64,000 nucleotides of DNA from assembly GCA_028671895.1 (NCBI GenBank), contig CM053796.1, positions 31,370,860-31,434,859 of the forward strand. The letters are read 5' to 3'. The notes below the pieces were generated by a model. That model did not search any database. It worked only from the letters and a program-made list of their open reading frames with translations, and had not been told where the DNA came from. The stretch is from Oenanthe sinensis. Taxonomy: Eukaryota > Streptophyta > Magnoliopsida > Apiales > Apiaceae. Shown one piece after another: positions 9,237-22,253 of the stretch. Numbering within the stretch: the stretch's first letter is position 1; every line of letters begins with the position of its first letter. A program made the translations under genes and the position numbers.

Positions 9237-10819
9237 CTAGGTTAGCTCTTCCCTCATGTTTAAATTTGTCCTCACCCCATCTCTACTAGACACCAAAAGA
9301 GCCACATTCCGGCCACTTTGATACAGGGAATCGACGACGTGTGCGTGTTCTGCACTTAATGCCACAGCAGTTATCACATCGCCTTGTACACGGAACCCTG
9401 AAATTGGCACTCTCCTATCACCTAATAGGTAATATTTCTCCTTGTATTTCGAATTTACCCTGGTTACATATAGCAACAGATTAGAAAGTACACTGGCCCA
9501 AATTCTTGTATCACTATGAACAGCTAGAGCGTATCCTGTAGATGCAACCAACAGAAGTGAGATAAGAAAATTGAACCACCTCCCTTTGTATGGTAGCCTA
9601 TTCTTATTCTTAATGAGTGAAGAAACGGTTCCAATGGTAGAAATTATGGCTGCAGCAAAAGTTATCCAGTCTAGACTGTTAGGATAGTCTTCAATTGAAC
9701 GTTGAAGCTTCAGTATGAGGATGATATTTTGAGCAGCATAGTTTACAAGCGTACATATCACATTTAGATCAAAAACCACAATAGCGGTACTCTGGATCCA
9801 ATAGCCATCCAAGTCTCCTATTGGTATCACGTAACGCACGTGCTGTGTATAAAATTCAAAATGTTAGAAAAAACCCGAATGATCGAATCCACGAACATTG
9901 AGAAGCCAGCAACCAATTTCCTAACCTTCATACTTATAATAAAATAGGCATTAACCATAATTATAGGAAACGAAGATAGTGTTGACATAAACCCCCAGGT
10001 TCTGTCACTTTGTCACACATTTCCATTGCCATTTATAAAACCCAACCGAGAGCTAATCATTCGATAATAACACTATAATTTACCAAGGGAACTCCATTAA
10101 AATAATGCAACACATAGCAGTTTTCAAAGTTCAGGTATACAATATGCACACTTCTATATTTTGTTACTACCTCTTATATTTAACAAGACTAACCCATTGT
10201 TTGTGCTAAAAACAACAAACTAACCCATATATGTGTGCTAAAAACAACTCATTCTTGTTAATGGAACACAAACAGATTTGCTTATCGGTTTTCGAATACT
10301 ACACAAGTACATATGTCAGTCTATACAAAACTATTCTAAGAGGACTTTCATTAAAATTTAAAACTAATTTACATACTCAAAGAGTTGCTTCTATTACATA
10401 TAAAACACACACACAATAAAAGTTCAATATTTTTCCTGCAAGAACCATGACTGTTTAATACTAACACATAACTCAAACAAACTATTGTGTTAAACACTCA
10501 CACACACACAAATACACACAGAGACGGATCCGGGGGGGGGTCCCCTGGTTTTGTCCTGGAGGATGAGGGTTCAAACCCTTAGTTGTACATTTTTCCCCCA
10601 AAATTCCTCATTCCTTCTCATATCAACTCTTGTATATACATTTTTTTGTCAAAATTTTTTATTCTTTCTCATTGAGCCCTTGTGCATATATATATTTTGG
10701 ACCCCCCTCATTTTCATGTCTGGCTCCGTCACTGAATACACACACACAGAGTGAGAAAAAGAGAGTACCATGTTGGAAGAACGAAGGTGAAAACGAGGGG
10801 TTGTAGTTGAGAGCACCAT
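9237..10819 (-). CDS. TMP-A: small multi-pass membrane protein, unrecognised family
   Basis: Two exons are inferred: 10819-10769 (17 codons, MVLSTTTPRFHLRSSNM) and 9842-9237. The 926-bp intron between them (GTACTC...ACACAG) holds a small repeat. The predicted protein is about 218 residues. Exon 2 has hydrophobic stretches starting FDLNVICTLVNYAAQNIILI, LDWITFAAAIISTIGTV and WFNFLISLLLVASTGYALAV, separated by a basic loop (KNKNRLPYKGR). These suggest three or four membrane spans. A soluble C-terminal part contains SAEHAHVVDSLYQSG. The gene model rests on its paralogue TMP-D (31304-32179), which has the same exon lengths at the start, the same splice phase and matching text on both sides. A TATA box lies 61 bp before the start codon. 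I do not recognise the family; the function is unknown. Confidence 0.75.
10523..10731. mobile_element. Short inverted-end repeat in the TMP-A intron
   Basis: The left end is GACGGATCCGGGGG and the right end is the complement of GACGGAGCCAGA, about 209 bp apart. G-rich and C-rich tracts (GGGGGGGGTCCCC, ACCCCCCTCA) lie just inside. It sits between CACACA microsatellites in the intron. It resembles short non-autonomous DNA elements, but no clear target duplication is visible. Confidence 0.4.
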
Positions 10820-10879
10820 TCTTGTATATCACCCACCACCGCCTTAGTGCTTATAAGTGTGTGTATATGTAATTGTGTG

Positions 10880-10887
10880 TATATATA
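10880..10887 (-). promoter_or_regulatory. TATA box of TMP-A
   Basis: TATATATA reads on the minus strand 61 bp before the TMP-A start codon. TMP-D has a comparable TA-rich box at the point where the Helitron inserted. Confidence 0.45.
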
Positions 10888-10916
10888 GTAAAACGTTTTG
10901 GGATGGATACATATAG

Positions 10917-11003
10917 GCCAGCTTGCACGTTGCTCTAAATATGCACTGCTATCTGACTAAACTATAAAAAGAACTCAAATCAGGCGACACATATTTTCTT
11001 TTG
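10917..11003 (-). promoter_or_regulatory. Conserved upstream block of the TMP family, copy A
   Basis: This block (GCCAGCTTGCACGTTGCTCT through TCAAATCAGGCGACACATAT) is recognisably repeated at about 27517-27605 and, more weakly, at 33122-33215. In the first and third cases it sits just upstream of a minus-strand TMP gene. It may be a shared promoter region or simply duplicated flank. Confidence 0.5.
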
Positions 11004-12473
11004 GGCAAATTATTTCTAAGTTTTCTGAATTATTAGTCATTTTTTATTAAGTCTCAGAATTAAAAAATTAAATTAATAGGTAATTAAATTTTTAAATTTT
11101 TCTCATCTAAGTTCTTCCGTTAAATTTTAATAAACGTCCGTTAGCCAGAGCTGACCTAACATTCTAAATATTAGGAATGTAATTCCCTGAACAATTAGTG
11201 ATTTCTTATATAAAACCCTGAACAGAAAATTTAAATTTAAATCTTAATTTTATATTAAAAATCACATTTATTACTCTTGGGAAAATTAAATATTAGGTTC
11301 CTGAATTATTTTTATTTTATTGTCTAGGTCCCTGAACAAAAGATTATGTATTTCAGGTCTCTCAACTATTTTATTTTCTGTTCAAATCCCTCCGTTAAAA
11401 AGATTCTAACGGATCCTGATGACGTGTCACAGATATGACATAAAAATTTCTGGTTTAAGTCCCTGGATTTTTCCATTTCCTGGTTTAAGTCCTTAAACAT
11501 AAAATTTTGAAAATAATTGAATATTTATATATTTTAAACATAAAATTCTGAACTTAATTTTTTTTATGTTTATCGTTTATTTTAAAAATAAAATTTTAAA
11601 ACCATACACAACTCTAAACATCTAAATTTATAGTTCTCAAGCCACTTTTAATGCCAATTACAATTAGCATGTCAAAATGTACCAGGGTAAGATTTTTCTC
11701 GATATAACTCTAGTTTTGAGATTTTATGAATATCCTTTTACTCATGTATCAGATCATTTTACTTTTATCGTATTTATATTCTGTTCCATCAAATACGAGT
11801 CAAATATAATCCACTAACATTAAGTATTTTTTTTAACTATATAAATAACTATTTAATCTAAGAATAAAACAAATATGATATGTGTATCATATGTTCGAAC
11901 CGGATACGAACCAGGTTGACGGATAGTCCGAATTAATTTACGGACCTAGTCATGCCAAGCCGAAAAGCTTCATACAACAAAAATTTAAAATTAATTGAAT
12001 ATTTTTAAATTTTAAACATAAAAATCTTAACATAATTTTTTTATGTTTATCATTTATTTTTATTTTAAAAATAACATTTTAAAATTCGGGGACCTAAACT
12101 AGAAATTTTTATGTTTAAAATTTATAAATATTCGGGAACCTAAACCAGAAATTTTTATGTCACGTCATTGACACATCATCAAAAATAAATTCCTAATAAA
12201 TGTGATTTTTAATATAAAATTGAGATTTAAATTTAAATTTTTTGTTCAGGGACTTACATAATAAATTTTTAATAGTTCAGGACTTACATAAGAAATTCCT
12301 AATATTTAGAATGTCACGTCAGCTTTTGCTAACGGACGTTTATTAAAATTTAACGAAAGGACTTAGATGAGAAAATTTTAAAAGTTTAATTACCTATCAA
12401 TTTATTTTTTTAGTTCAGGGATTTAGATAAAAAAAATGATTAATAATTTAGGGACCTTAGAATTAATTAACCC
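11003..12473. mobile_element. MULE-like foldback element upstream of TMP-A
   Basis: This ~1.47-kb element is almost palindromic. Its outer arms match for roughly 270 bp (about 11003-11270 against 12210-12473), and matching resumes further in, for example GACATAAAAATTTCTGGTTT near 11436 and its complement near 12140. The flanks repeat TTTTCTTTTG (10994-11003 and 12475-12484), a 9-10 bp duplication. The equivalent unoccupied site is visible at about 27586-27610 (ACACATTTTTGCTTTTG). The element is non-coding. Confidence 0.75.
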
Positions 12474-12689
12474 TTTTTCTTTTGTTTTTTCTTATTTCGA
12501 AACTCAAACAGTCAATCATCCTATTTCATGTTATCAACAAGACACTCCTATTTACAAGCAGGGTGGATTAAAAAATAAATTAAGAAAGGTGCAGGACTAT
12601 ATTTTAGTATACACTTATAAAATTTAATTTGGAAGGGAATACATGTATTTTTTATGAAAGTTTTAATGGTAAAATTTTATCAAATTTTT

Positions 12690-13364
12690 TTCTTAAGGGG
12701 TAGGCCCCATACTACTTACTATATCCGTTCTTGTTTAGAAGTCTAAGCATTTAATGATTCGGTAAAAAAAGATTATATAAAAGTTTTAAAAAATATATTT
12801 TTTAATAAAGTGAAATCTTTATAATTCTATATTAAATTAAAAAAATTATTATTACAAGTACCTCAATCGAACGCACTGAAATGCATTTAAAATAATGACT
12901 CACATAAAATAATATAAAGAAATATTATTACTGTAACACGACACATTCAAAAATAAATTTCAAATTTTTATCAAATCTTTTCTTTTCTCACTTTTGAAAC
13001 AATGGTTTGAGTAATGTCTCACACAAAAAGAAAGAGCGCAGAAGATCCCAATGGTCCGTAAAATCCGTACCTAATTTTGGTCGTGTGATAATACATCTAA
13101 AAAGTTATTTCATGAATAATCACATACAATAAATGCAAAACTAGCTCATTTAAAAGTAGGAGTCATGCTTCTATCGATTTTGTCTAAATCCCCAAGATTT
13201 ATTATAATATATTTATCATATTTAATATTTGCAAAAAGATAGAATATATTAAAATTCTAATTTTGAACATTCCTATTTTCACAAAAAAATATATTTTATT
13301 ACATTTAATTTCAACAATAAAATATATTACAATATATATTTATAGAAATCAGTCTACTGTCTTA
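12690..13364. repeat. Satellite array II, one unit plus extra module
   Basis: One ~500-bp satellite unit runs from about 12890. It is preceded by a module (TTCTTGTTTAGAAGTCTAAG...ACCTCAATCGAACGCA) that also precedes a unit at 20885-21060. The array is cut at 13364 by the broken 5' edge of Copia A and is probably the left part of array III. The stretch 12474-12689 to its left holds nothing recognisable. Confidence 0.8.
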
Positions 13365-13489
13365 TTCATTAAGGTACAGATTTCTTCACCATAATCATTC
13401 CTACATTATACATGGATCTTGAGACAGGGTTTCGAATTTTTTTTGTATTTACGCTAATTCCGTTGCGTTTACTTGCACGAAACCCTTCA
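13365..13489 (+). repeat. 5' LTR remnant of Copia A
   Basis: Only the last ~125 bp of the LTR remain (TTCATTAAGGTACAG to GAAACCCTTCA). They match 20631-20744 with about five substitutions and one indel. The missing ~1.3 kb was replaced by satellite sequence at the short shared word TTCATT. Confidence 0.85.
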
Positions 13490-13490
13490 A

Positions 13491-13502
13491 TGGCATCAGA
13501 GG
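13491..13502 (+). other. Primer-binding site of Copia A
   Basis: TGGCATCAGAGG starts one base after the LTR. It is a two-mismatch version of TGGTATCAGAGC, the plant initiator-tRNA-Met primer site. Confidence 0.7.
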
Positions 13503-15305
13503 TACGTGTATAATGAGATGATTTGGTTACGTGTTTTCTGTATTTGATGCATGTATGGCTGTTTGATAACTGCCATGTTACTGTCATGCTATGTGTTCAT
13601 GTATATTTGATTTATAAATTGTTATAATGATTATATGTGATCTGCAATATTATAAACTGTTATGACATGATATGTGTGATGTACTGTATGTATGTGATAC
13701 GAGATACAGTCATACGAAGGTCATCGGAATCGTTCTGAAGCGTTAAGAAACACAACTACATAAGATGCAGATTCTGTGAATAGTGATTATGCAGATGAAT
13801 AGTGTTTTTTGACGGAGTCAGAATGGGTCGAATTTACTCTTTCTGAAAAGAAAAAATCGTTACGAGCAAAACTCACGCATTGCGATGATCTATGGTATTT
13901 TTTGGCCATTTGACATCGTTAAGGGCCTTAAAAATGCGGTTTACTGTTTTGAAATCAATTTCTGATTTTTTTTCTGATTTTATGATTATGATATATATGA
14001 TGTATGATGATATGATTATGCATTCTGATATGTCACTAATTGTTATGTGAGCATGGTGGATGGTTATGGCTCAATGACCCATATGATAGTGGTTTTGTAT
14101 TATGGTTTTGGTTTTAAATACGACTTGCATGTCGTTTATTCATTATAATTGTTAATCTCGAATGTAACTCGAGTTCTTCTTGTAATTTCATTAGAATAGA
14201 TTTATTTATCATTCAATGTAATTGTCAATGGAGACTTGGAAGCAAGGAAGCTAGGAGGCAATCTAGATGATGGAGCAATGAAGAAGATAAAGACATGTAA
14301 TAGTATAGTATTTGAAACCACCATAGATTGACCTTGATATTTCCATTAGCTTGGAAATATCACATAGGATGAAGCTATAACCAAACAAGTTTAATTTACA
14401 CACAGTACATATATGTATATGAATGCATGTGTAGATATGTATGCATTGGTATGTATGTATTAGATACGACACACATGTCATGCATGCTTAAGAAAGATAA
14501 AATATATAACGATTCAAGATTTTAAAATTAAACAAACGATCATGAGATTCTTGTGTTTATGAAACACGGTATTGAATATGAATTTTCTTTTTCTAATATG
14601 GGGAGATTTTGTCAAAAGCGAATTGTTATTCGTAAGAAAGTTGGGTTTTAAGTGAGACCGCTTGTGACTTCTCCGACGATCTGGAAATCAAACCATTGAC
14701 GAATATTGAAATGGATTATTTGATCAAGGAAAAATTGAGAATCTCTTTATGATGGGATCATGATCGTTAAACAATAAAATTCCTAAATAAATATTAAGTT
14801 AATAAAGATGTCTTTCAATGTTAATACACATCAAGATCTAGATTAAGAAGGAGTGGTTTTGCCAAAGTGAAGTGCTCTTATCAATAATGGGAAAATGTGA
14901 TAAGTAAATGTACATGGTGACGTTGGGTCTAACTTAACTAAATCATCACAATAGGATTGTGGGTTTAGAGGCATAGAGTTTGGTGAGATTTATTGGATAA
15001 ATGTGTACAAAGGGTTGTTCCACCAAACTATCCAAGAGTTATATTTGATATAATCGACAAATGTTGTCTACCTAAATAGTCGTGTTTTGGGTGTATTAGT
15101 CAACACTATCTTAAAACATGGATGAAATATGGATCTTGACTCACTAGAAAGACTTAAAGAAATGTTTTCCAAATTAATAGTCAGGGCTATTGATTTGATA
15201 AAAAATAGTGGGAGATATATATTATGAATGTATATGATAATCACTTGAACATAATTAAACTTCTGCAGACTAACTAATATGCATTTTAAACATTGTAGAT
15301 ATTTA
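13503..15305 (+). other. Untranslated leader of Copia A
   Basis: About 1.8 kb lies between the primer site and gag. It is homologous to the leader of element B (52617-54423), for example around CACCATAGATTGACCTTGAT. It has no conserved reading frame. Small ORFs here (13369-13587, 14263-14481) lie on the minus strand and are incidental. Confidence 0.7.
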
Positions 15306-18300
15306 ATGGCAAACAACACAAATAACTTCTCTATGCGAACAACCCTTGAGAAGAACAAGCTGACAGAAACCAACTTCCTTGATTGGTATAGGAATTTGAG
15401 GATTGTCCTCAGGCAGGAACGCAAGCTCCACGTCATTGAAATTCCTTCACTTGCTCCTTCTGCTGAGAATGCAACTCGCGTTTCAGCAAAATGCTTATCA
15501 GAAGAATATTGATGGTGCGAATGATGTTGCATGTCTCATGCTGGCAACCATGAGAGTTGAGCTTCAAAAACAACATGAGCATATGGATGCTTATGAGATG
15601 ATTGAACACCTTCAAAGAATGTTTGAGGGACAGGCTCGTCAAGAAAGGTTCGACACGAGCAAAGCATTGTATATTTGCAAACAGGGAGAGCATGAACTTG
15701 TTCAACCACATGTTCTAAAGATGATAGGTTATATTGAGTATCTTGATACTTTGGATTTCCCGATTGGTTCGGAAGCTCAGATTGACTTGATCTTGCAATC
15801 TTTGAATAGCAACTATACTCATTTTGTTATGAACTACAATATGAATGAGATAGACAAAACACCCACTGAATTGTTGGCCATGTTGTGAACTGTTGAAACC
15901 AACATGAAAAAGGCTGAACCTGCTGTCATGTTGATGGTAGATAACAAAGGTAAGGTTAATAAGAAAGACAAATGGAAAGGAAAGAAGAAGATTGGATCTG
16001 CTTCTGGTCCCAAGCCAAAGGCCAATCCCAAACAGGCTTTAAAGCCTAAGGGTGCTATTACAAAGGGTGATTGTCACTACTGTGGTAAACCAGGTCATTG
16101 GAAGAGAAACTGTCATGCTTATTTGAAGGATCTGAAGAAGAACAAGGCTGGTCAAGCTTCTGATTCAGGTATTTATGTTATAGAATTCAATTTGTTTACT
16201 TCTACATCATGGGTATTAGATACTGGATGTGGTTCTCACATTTGTATAAATGTGCAAGAACTACAAAGGAGTAGGACTTTGGCTAAAGAAGAGGTCGGCC
16301 TACGAGTTGACAATGGAGCAAAGGTTGCTGCTTTAGCTGTAGAGACTTATTATTTATCATTGCCCACTGAGATTATTTTATAACTTGAGAACTGTTTTTA
16401 CATGCCTGCAATTTGCAGAAACATCATTTCGGTTTCTTGTTTAGACAAGAAAGGTTTTGCATTTTCAATTCAGAACAATAGTTGTTCCTTTTCTTTGAAT
16501 AATGTTACATATGAGGTTGCACGTTTATTTAACGGTTTATATGTTCTTGATTTAGACACTCTTATCTATAATGTGAATAACAAATGTCTTAAAACTAATG
16601 ACTCAAATCAAACATACCTCTGGCACTGTCGTTTAAGTCATATAAATGAGAAGCGCATTTCCAAGTTACATAAGGATGGATACTTGGATAAGTTTGACTT
16701 TGAATCATACGAAGCATGCGAACCTTGTCTCATTGAAAAATGACTAAAGTTCATTTTACTGGACAATGTGAAAGGGCCACTGAACGATAGAACTTATACA
16801 TAGTGATGTATGTGGTCCTATGCGTACTATGGCAAGAGGTGGTTTTTACTACTTTATCACATTTACTGATGATTTCAGTAGATATGGATATGTGTATCTT
16901 ATGAAGAACAAATCCGACTCTTTTGAAAAGTTCAAAGAATACAAAGTTGAAGTAGAAAAGCAAACTGGCGGAAGTATTAAGACTCTACGATCTGATCGTA
17001 GAGGTGAATACTTAAGCCATGAATTTAAGAATTTATTAAAAGAGTGTGGTATTGTATCACAACTCACTCATCCCGGAACACCACAATGAAATGGAGTTTC
17101 TGAGAGGAGGAATCGTACTTTGTTGGACATGGTGCGATCGATGATAAGTCATGCTGATCTTCCAATGAGTTTCTGGGGCTATGCCTTTGAGACGGATGCT
17201 TATACACTTAACTGAGTTCCTACTAAAAAGGTTCAGAAGACTCCGTATGATATATGGACTGAGAAACGTCATAGCATGTCATTTATGAAAATTTGGGGAT
17301 GTGAGGCTTTTGTGAAATGTCTAATTTCTGACAAGCTAGGACCTAAATCAGAAAAATGTAACTTTGTGGGATATCCAATTGAAACAAATGGTTATTTTTT
17401 CTATAATCCTTCAGAGAACAAAGTATTTGTTGCTCGAACTGCAGTGTTCTTTGAAAGAGAAATGTTGTCTAAGAAAGACAGTGGAAGGATAATAGATCTC
17501 GATGAATTTTGAGACCCACATGATAACATTGAACCAATGGAGGAACCTGAGCAGAATGTACAAGAAAACAATAATTCTCAAGAAACACAGGTTGTTCGTA
17601 GGTCTGGTAGGATTCGCCATGAGCCCGAGAGATATTATGGATTTATCTTGACTCAAGATGGTGATGTGATGCTTGTGGATGAAGATGAGCCTCTCACGTA
17701 CCAAGACGCTATGAACACTCCAGAATCTAAGAGATGGTTGGATGCCATGAAATCTGAGATGGAATCCATGTATACTAATCAAGTATGGACTTTGGTTGAT
17801 CCACCTGAAGGGGTAAAACCTATAAGGTACAAATGGGTGTTTAAAAAGAAGACCGACATGGATGGTGACGTACAGACCTATAAAACATGATTGGTGGCAA
17901 AATATTTCAAGCAAATTCATGGTATTGACTATGATGAAACCTTTTCACCAGTGGCTATGGTTAAGTCCATCAGGATTTTGCTTGCTATAGCTGCTTACCA
18001 TGACTATGAAATCTGACAAATGGATGTCAAAACCGCTTTCTTAAATGGGAGCTTTGAAGAAAATGTGGATGTGTACATGACACAGGCTGAGGCTTTTGTT
18101 GATCCAAAGGATGCTGGAAAAGTATATAAGTTGCGTCGATCCATTTATGGATTGAAACAAGCCTCGAGGAGATGGGACATTTATTTTGATGAAACTGTCA
18201 AAGAGTTTGGGCTTATTCAAAATAAAGATGAACCATGTGTTTACAAGAAGGTTAGTGAGAGCAATGTGATATTCCTAGTATTATATATTGATGATATATT

Positions 18301-19273
18301 AATAATAGGGAATGACATTCCTTCTTTACAGGCTGTTAAGACTTGGTTGAGTAAGAATTTCTCAATGAAAGACTTAGGTGACGCGACCTATATTTTAGGT
18401 ATCAGGATCTATAGAGATAGATCAAGAAGAATGATCGGCCTAAGTCAGAGTACATACATTGACAAAGTTTTGCATCTATTTGAGATGCAAGATGTTAAAA
18501 GGGAATTTGTCCCGATGTCTCATGGGATATCGATCTCAAAAGAAAACAGTCTTAAATCATTGGATGATAAGGACCATATGATTAAAGTTCCATATGCGTC
18601 AGCAATTGGTTCTATAATGTATGCAATGATATGTACTCGTCATGATGTCTCGTATGCTTTGAGCATGACGAGTAGATACCAGTCTAATCCAGGTGAAGGT
18701 CACTGGACAGTAGTCAAGAATATTCTTAATTACCTGAAGAGGACTAAAGATCAATTCTTGGTATGTGGAGGAGAAGAAAAGCTAGTTATAAAAGATTACA
18801 CCGACGCTAGTTTCCAGACAGACAAGGATGATTCGATTTCTCAGTTTGGGTTTATGTTTTATCTAAATGGAGGTGTTATAAGCTGGAAAAGTTCGAAGCA
18901 ATAGACGGTTACCGATTCTATAATGGAGGCTGAATATATAGCTGCCTGTGAAGCAGTCAAGGAGGCTGTTTAGATTCGAAAATTTATTGCAGGTCTTGGT
19001 ATGGTTCCTTCAGTAGCAAATCCGATAGATTTATATTGTGATAATAATGGAGCCATTTTGCAGGCTAAGGAACCAAGGTCTCATTCCCAAACAAAGCATA
19101 TACTCAGACGATATCATCTTGTTCGAGAGATTAATAATCGAGGGGATATACATATATGTAAAGTGCATACAAATGATAAAATTGCAGATCCACTTACCAA
19201 GGCTTTGTCACAGCAGAAGCACGAAGGTCATACTAGTTCCATGAGTATTAGATACATAAGAGATTGGCTATAG
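15306..19273 (+). pseudogene. gag-pol of Copia A, broken
   Basis: The frame begins MANNTNNFSMRTTLEKNKL (gag). A frameshift follows near 15480-15510. Visible domains are a CCHC zinc knuckle (CHYCGKPGHWKRNC, about 16073-16114), protease VLDTGCGSH, a pre-integrase HCRLSHINEKR motif, and integrase core pieces at 16820-17089. Reverse transcriptase follows, with MDVKTAFLNG, YGLKQASRRW and the catalytic YIDD box near 18286-18297. RNase H text includes YCDNNGAILQAKE. In-frame stops occur at 15886, 16381, 17087, 17213, 17888, 18014, 18902 and 18971, with further frameshifts, so no polyprotein can be made. The natural stop is 19271-19273, 14 bp before the 3' LTR. Confidence 0.9.
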
Positions 19274-19287
19274 TACAAGTGAGAGAT

Positions 19288-20744
19288 TGTTAGTATTGGT
19301 GTCCTAGAGACAATACTTTTATGTTTTATTGAAAACAATTGAGGATTATGTTTTATTTGATTATTTAATTAATATTTATTATGTTTTTATTTACTGCGTT
19401 ATAAATTGAAAGTATAATAAATGTCATTGGAATATTAATATGCATTATATACCTTTAATTATGTGACTTAAAAATGAGATTATATTAATAGTATTTTATT
19501 CCTAAAATTTCATAGTCGAGTATTATTATTTAAGGACAATAATAATGCAATAAGACTAGTATGTTTGTTGACAGATGACCACATCTCATTGGTCATAGGT
19601 ATGGTGATATTGAAGTCAAGAACATAAGTGCATGTCTCAATGCATGACATTGGAAAGACCCGTCGTGAGATTCTATGTGTTAATAAGTATCATAAGAAAT
19701 TCTCACTGTGATAATGATGTAATGATCCTCTGACTTGAAATCATTATATTTCTATACGAGAATTAATATACTTTGATTACACTCAAAGTTACATTTAACC
19801 GGGTAATGATAAATGTGGACATTGGGTATGCTATGAATCGTATGAGGAATATGAATGATAGATATATGATATAACCCTCCGATTTTAGGAGTGATATTAT
19901 TGACCTCTTGATTGAGTGAGACTATGAAATGCATGGTCATGCTCAAATATTGATTTGTTTAAATAGTCTACTCATTGATCTATAATATAAGGATAAAGGG
20001 ATTATATTACATTGCACATTATTCACGAAAGGTTTAATTGAATCACCAATTATTATTGTTACTTGGGTAACAATGATGTATTATTAGATGCCGCTCATTG
20101 TTTATAATTTTATTATTAGATAATAAAATTATTATCAACGTAATAATAACCTAAAGGGTCACACACAAAGAACGTCTAAACGAAGCTTTATTTAAATTAC
20201 GAATTTAGATATATTATTATTATTTTGAATTTAATTATTGAATTAATTAAGTGGGACTTGATTAATTATATTAAAATTCAGATTTAATAATAATAACAAT
20301 AACCCAATCAGTTTTGGTTTTACATGAAGCCCAAAACAAATTAGGGTTAAGCCCAAATCTCTCTTCCCCTATATATACATAATGATGTATAGTTTTAGGG
20401 ACTGAAGTCATAATTTCGTTTTTCAGAAAAACCCTAGATGCTCAACAATTTGAGAGGCAAGCTAGAGAGAGAGAGAAGCAAGTTATTCGGCTAGTACCAA
20501 CTCCGGTGATCGTTAGACGATCGGGCGTTCGTGTGGACATCTTTGGAGAGTAGATCTTTGCAACAAAGGACTACTGTGATTTATCGTTTCTGGACCTCCA
20601 TTAAACAACATACGTAAAGCTTCATTAAGGTACAGATTTCTTCACCATAATCATTCGTACATTATACATGGATCCTGATATAGGGTTTCGAATTTTTTTG
20701 TATTTACGTTAATTCCGTTGCGTTTACTTGCACGAAACCCTTCA
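19288..20744 (+). repeat. 3' LTR of Copia A
   Basis: This 1457-bp LTR begins TGTTAGTATTGGTGTCC and ends CCTTCA, with TG...CA ends. A purine tract (AAGTGAGAGAT) precedes it. It has a TATA box in CCCCTATATATACATAATG near 20367-20385. It lacks an ~85-bp internal duplication and another ~60-bp segment found in both LTRs of element B. Confidence 0.88.
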
Positions 20745-22253
20745 ATATTCACAAAAAAAATATTTTCTTATATTTAATTTCAACAACAAAATAATTTATA
20801 CTTGTAGGAATCAATCTCCTAACATATTCAATTCTACGATACTTCTCGATACTATTTTGTGAAAAAACAAATTTAACAGGACCCGTACTCCTTACAAGAT
20901 CCGTTTTTGTTTACAAGTATAAGCATATAATGGTTCGGTAAAAAAATTATATAAAAATAATTTTTTTAATAAAGTGAAAACTTTATAATTCTATATAAAA
21001 TAATAAAATTATTATTTATAAGCACCTCAATCGAAGGCATTGAAATGCGTTTTAAAAAAATTACTAAATAATATGAAGAAATACTATTACCGTAAATGGA
21101 CACATTCAAAAATAAATTTTTTTTTTTATCAAATATTCTATTTTTTCACTATTGAAATAGTGGTTTAAGTAACGTCTTATATAAAAAGAATGAGCGCAGA
21201 ATTTTCCAATGGTCCATAAAATCTGGACCTAATTTTGGCAGTGTGATAATACATCTAAAAAGTTATTTAATCTCATCTGTATGCAGGAATAACCACATAC
21301 AATTAATGCAAAGCTAACCCATTCAAAAATAGGAGACATGCTTCTATCGATTTTGTCTAAATACTCACCATCTATTATAATATATTTATCATATTTAATA
21401 TTTGCAAAAAGTTAGATTACATTAAAATTCTAATTTTGAACATTCCTATATTTTCAAAAAAAATATTTTATTACGTTTAATTTCAACAATTAAATATATT
21501 ACAATATATATTTATAGGAATCAGTCTACTATTATATTCATTTCCTACGATACTTCTAAATACTATTTTATTTTCATCAAAATGTGATATGGAATACAAA
21601 TTAATTAGTTACAAAAGCCCTTCATCCCAGACTCGCATAAAATAAGAGAAAGAAATACTGTTGTCGTAATAGAACCCATTCAGAAATAAAATTTATCTTT
21701 TTATCAAATTTTTTCTTTTCTCACGTTGGAAATAATGGTTCGAGTAACATCCCACATAAAAAGAAAGAGCGCGGAAGATTCCATTGGTCCGTAAAATCTG
21801 ATCTTAATTTTGGAAGTGTAATAATATATTTAAAAATTATTTCAAAGTACTCTTTTCTGGATTGAGAAATAGCCACATGCAATTATTGCAAAAAATAGAC
21901 AATTGGAAAGTAAGAATCATGCTTTTATCGATTTTATTTGCATTCTCACAATCTATTATAATATATTCATTATATTTAATATTTGTGATAAGATAAAATA
22001 CCTAAAAATTCCAATCTTAAACATTCATATATTCAAAAAAAAATATTTTCTTATATTTAATTTAACAATAAAATAATATATATTAGTAGGAACCAATCTC
22101 CTAACATATTCAATTCTATGATACTTCTCGATACTATTCTATCAAAAAAAATTAACAGGGCACATGCCCCGTACTCCTTAAAATTATTATTTGCAAGCAC
22201 CTCAATTGAATGCATTGAAATGTGTTTTAAAAAAATGGCTCACATAAAATAAT

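Larger units (their letters stand above)
13365..20744 (+). mobile_element. Copia element A (5'-truncated, decayed)
   Basis: This is a Ty1/Copia retrotransposon with, in order, a 125-bp remnant of the 5' LTR, a primer-binding site, a ~1.8-kb leader, gag, protease, integrase, reverse transcriptase and RNase H remains, and a full 3' LTR. It is the same family as element B (47384-56043), sharing LTR ends TGTTAGTATTGGTG and GAAACCCTTCA. It interrupts the satellite. The satellite phases on the two sides do not join, so DNA was lost or exchanged at the left edge. Confidence 0.9.
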
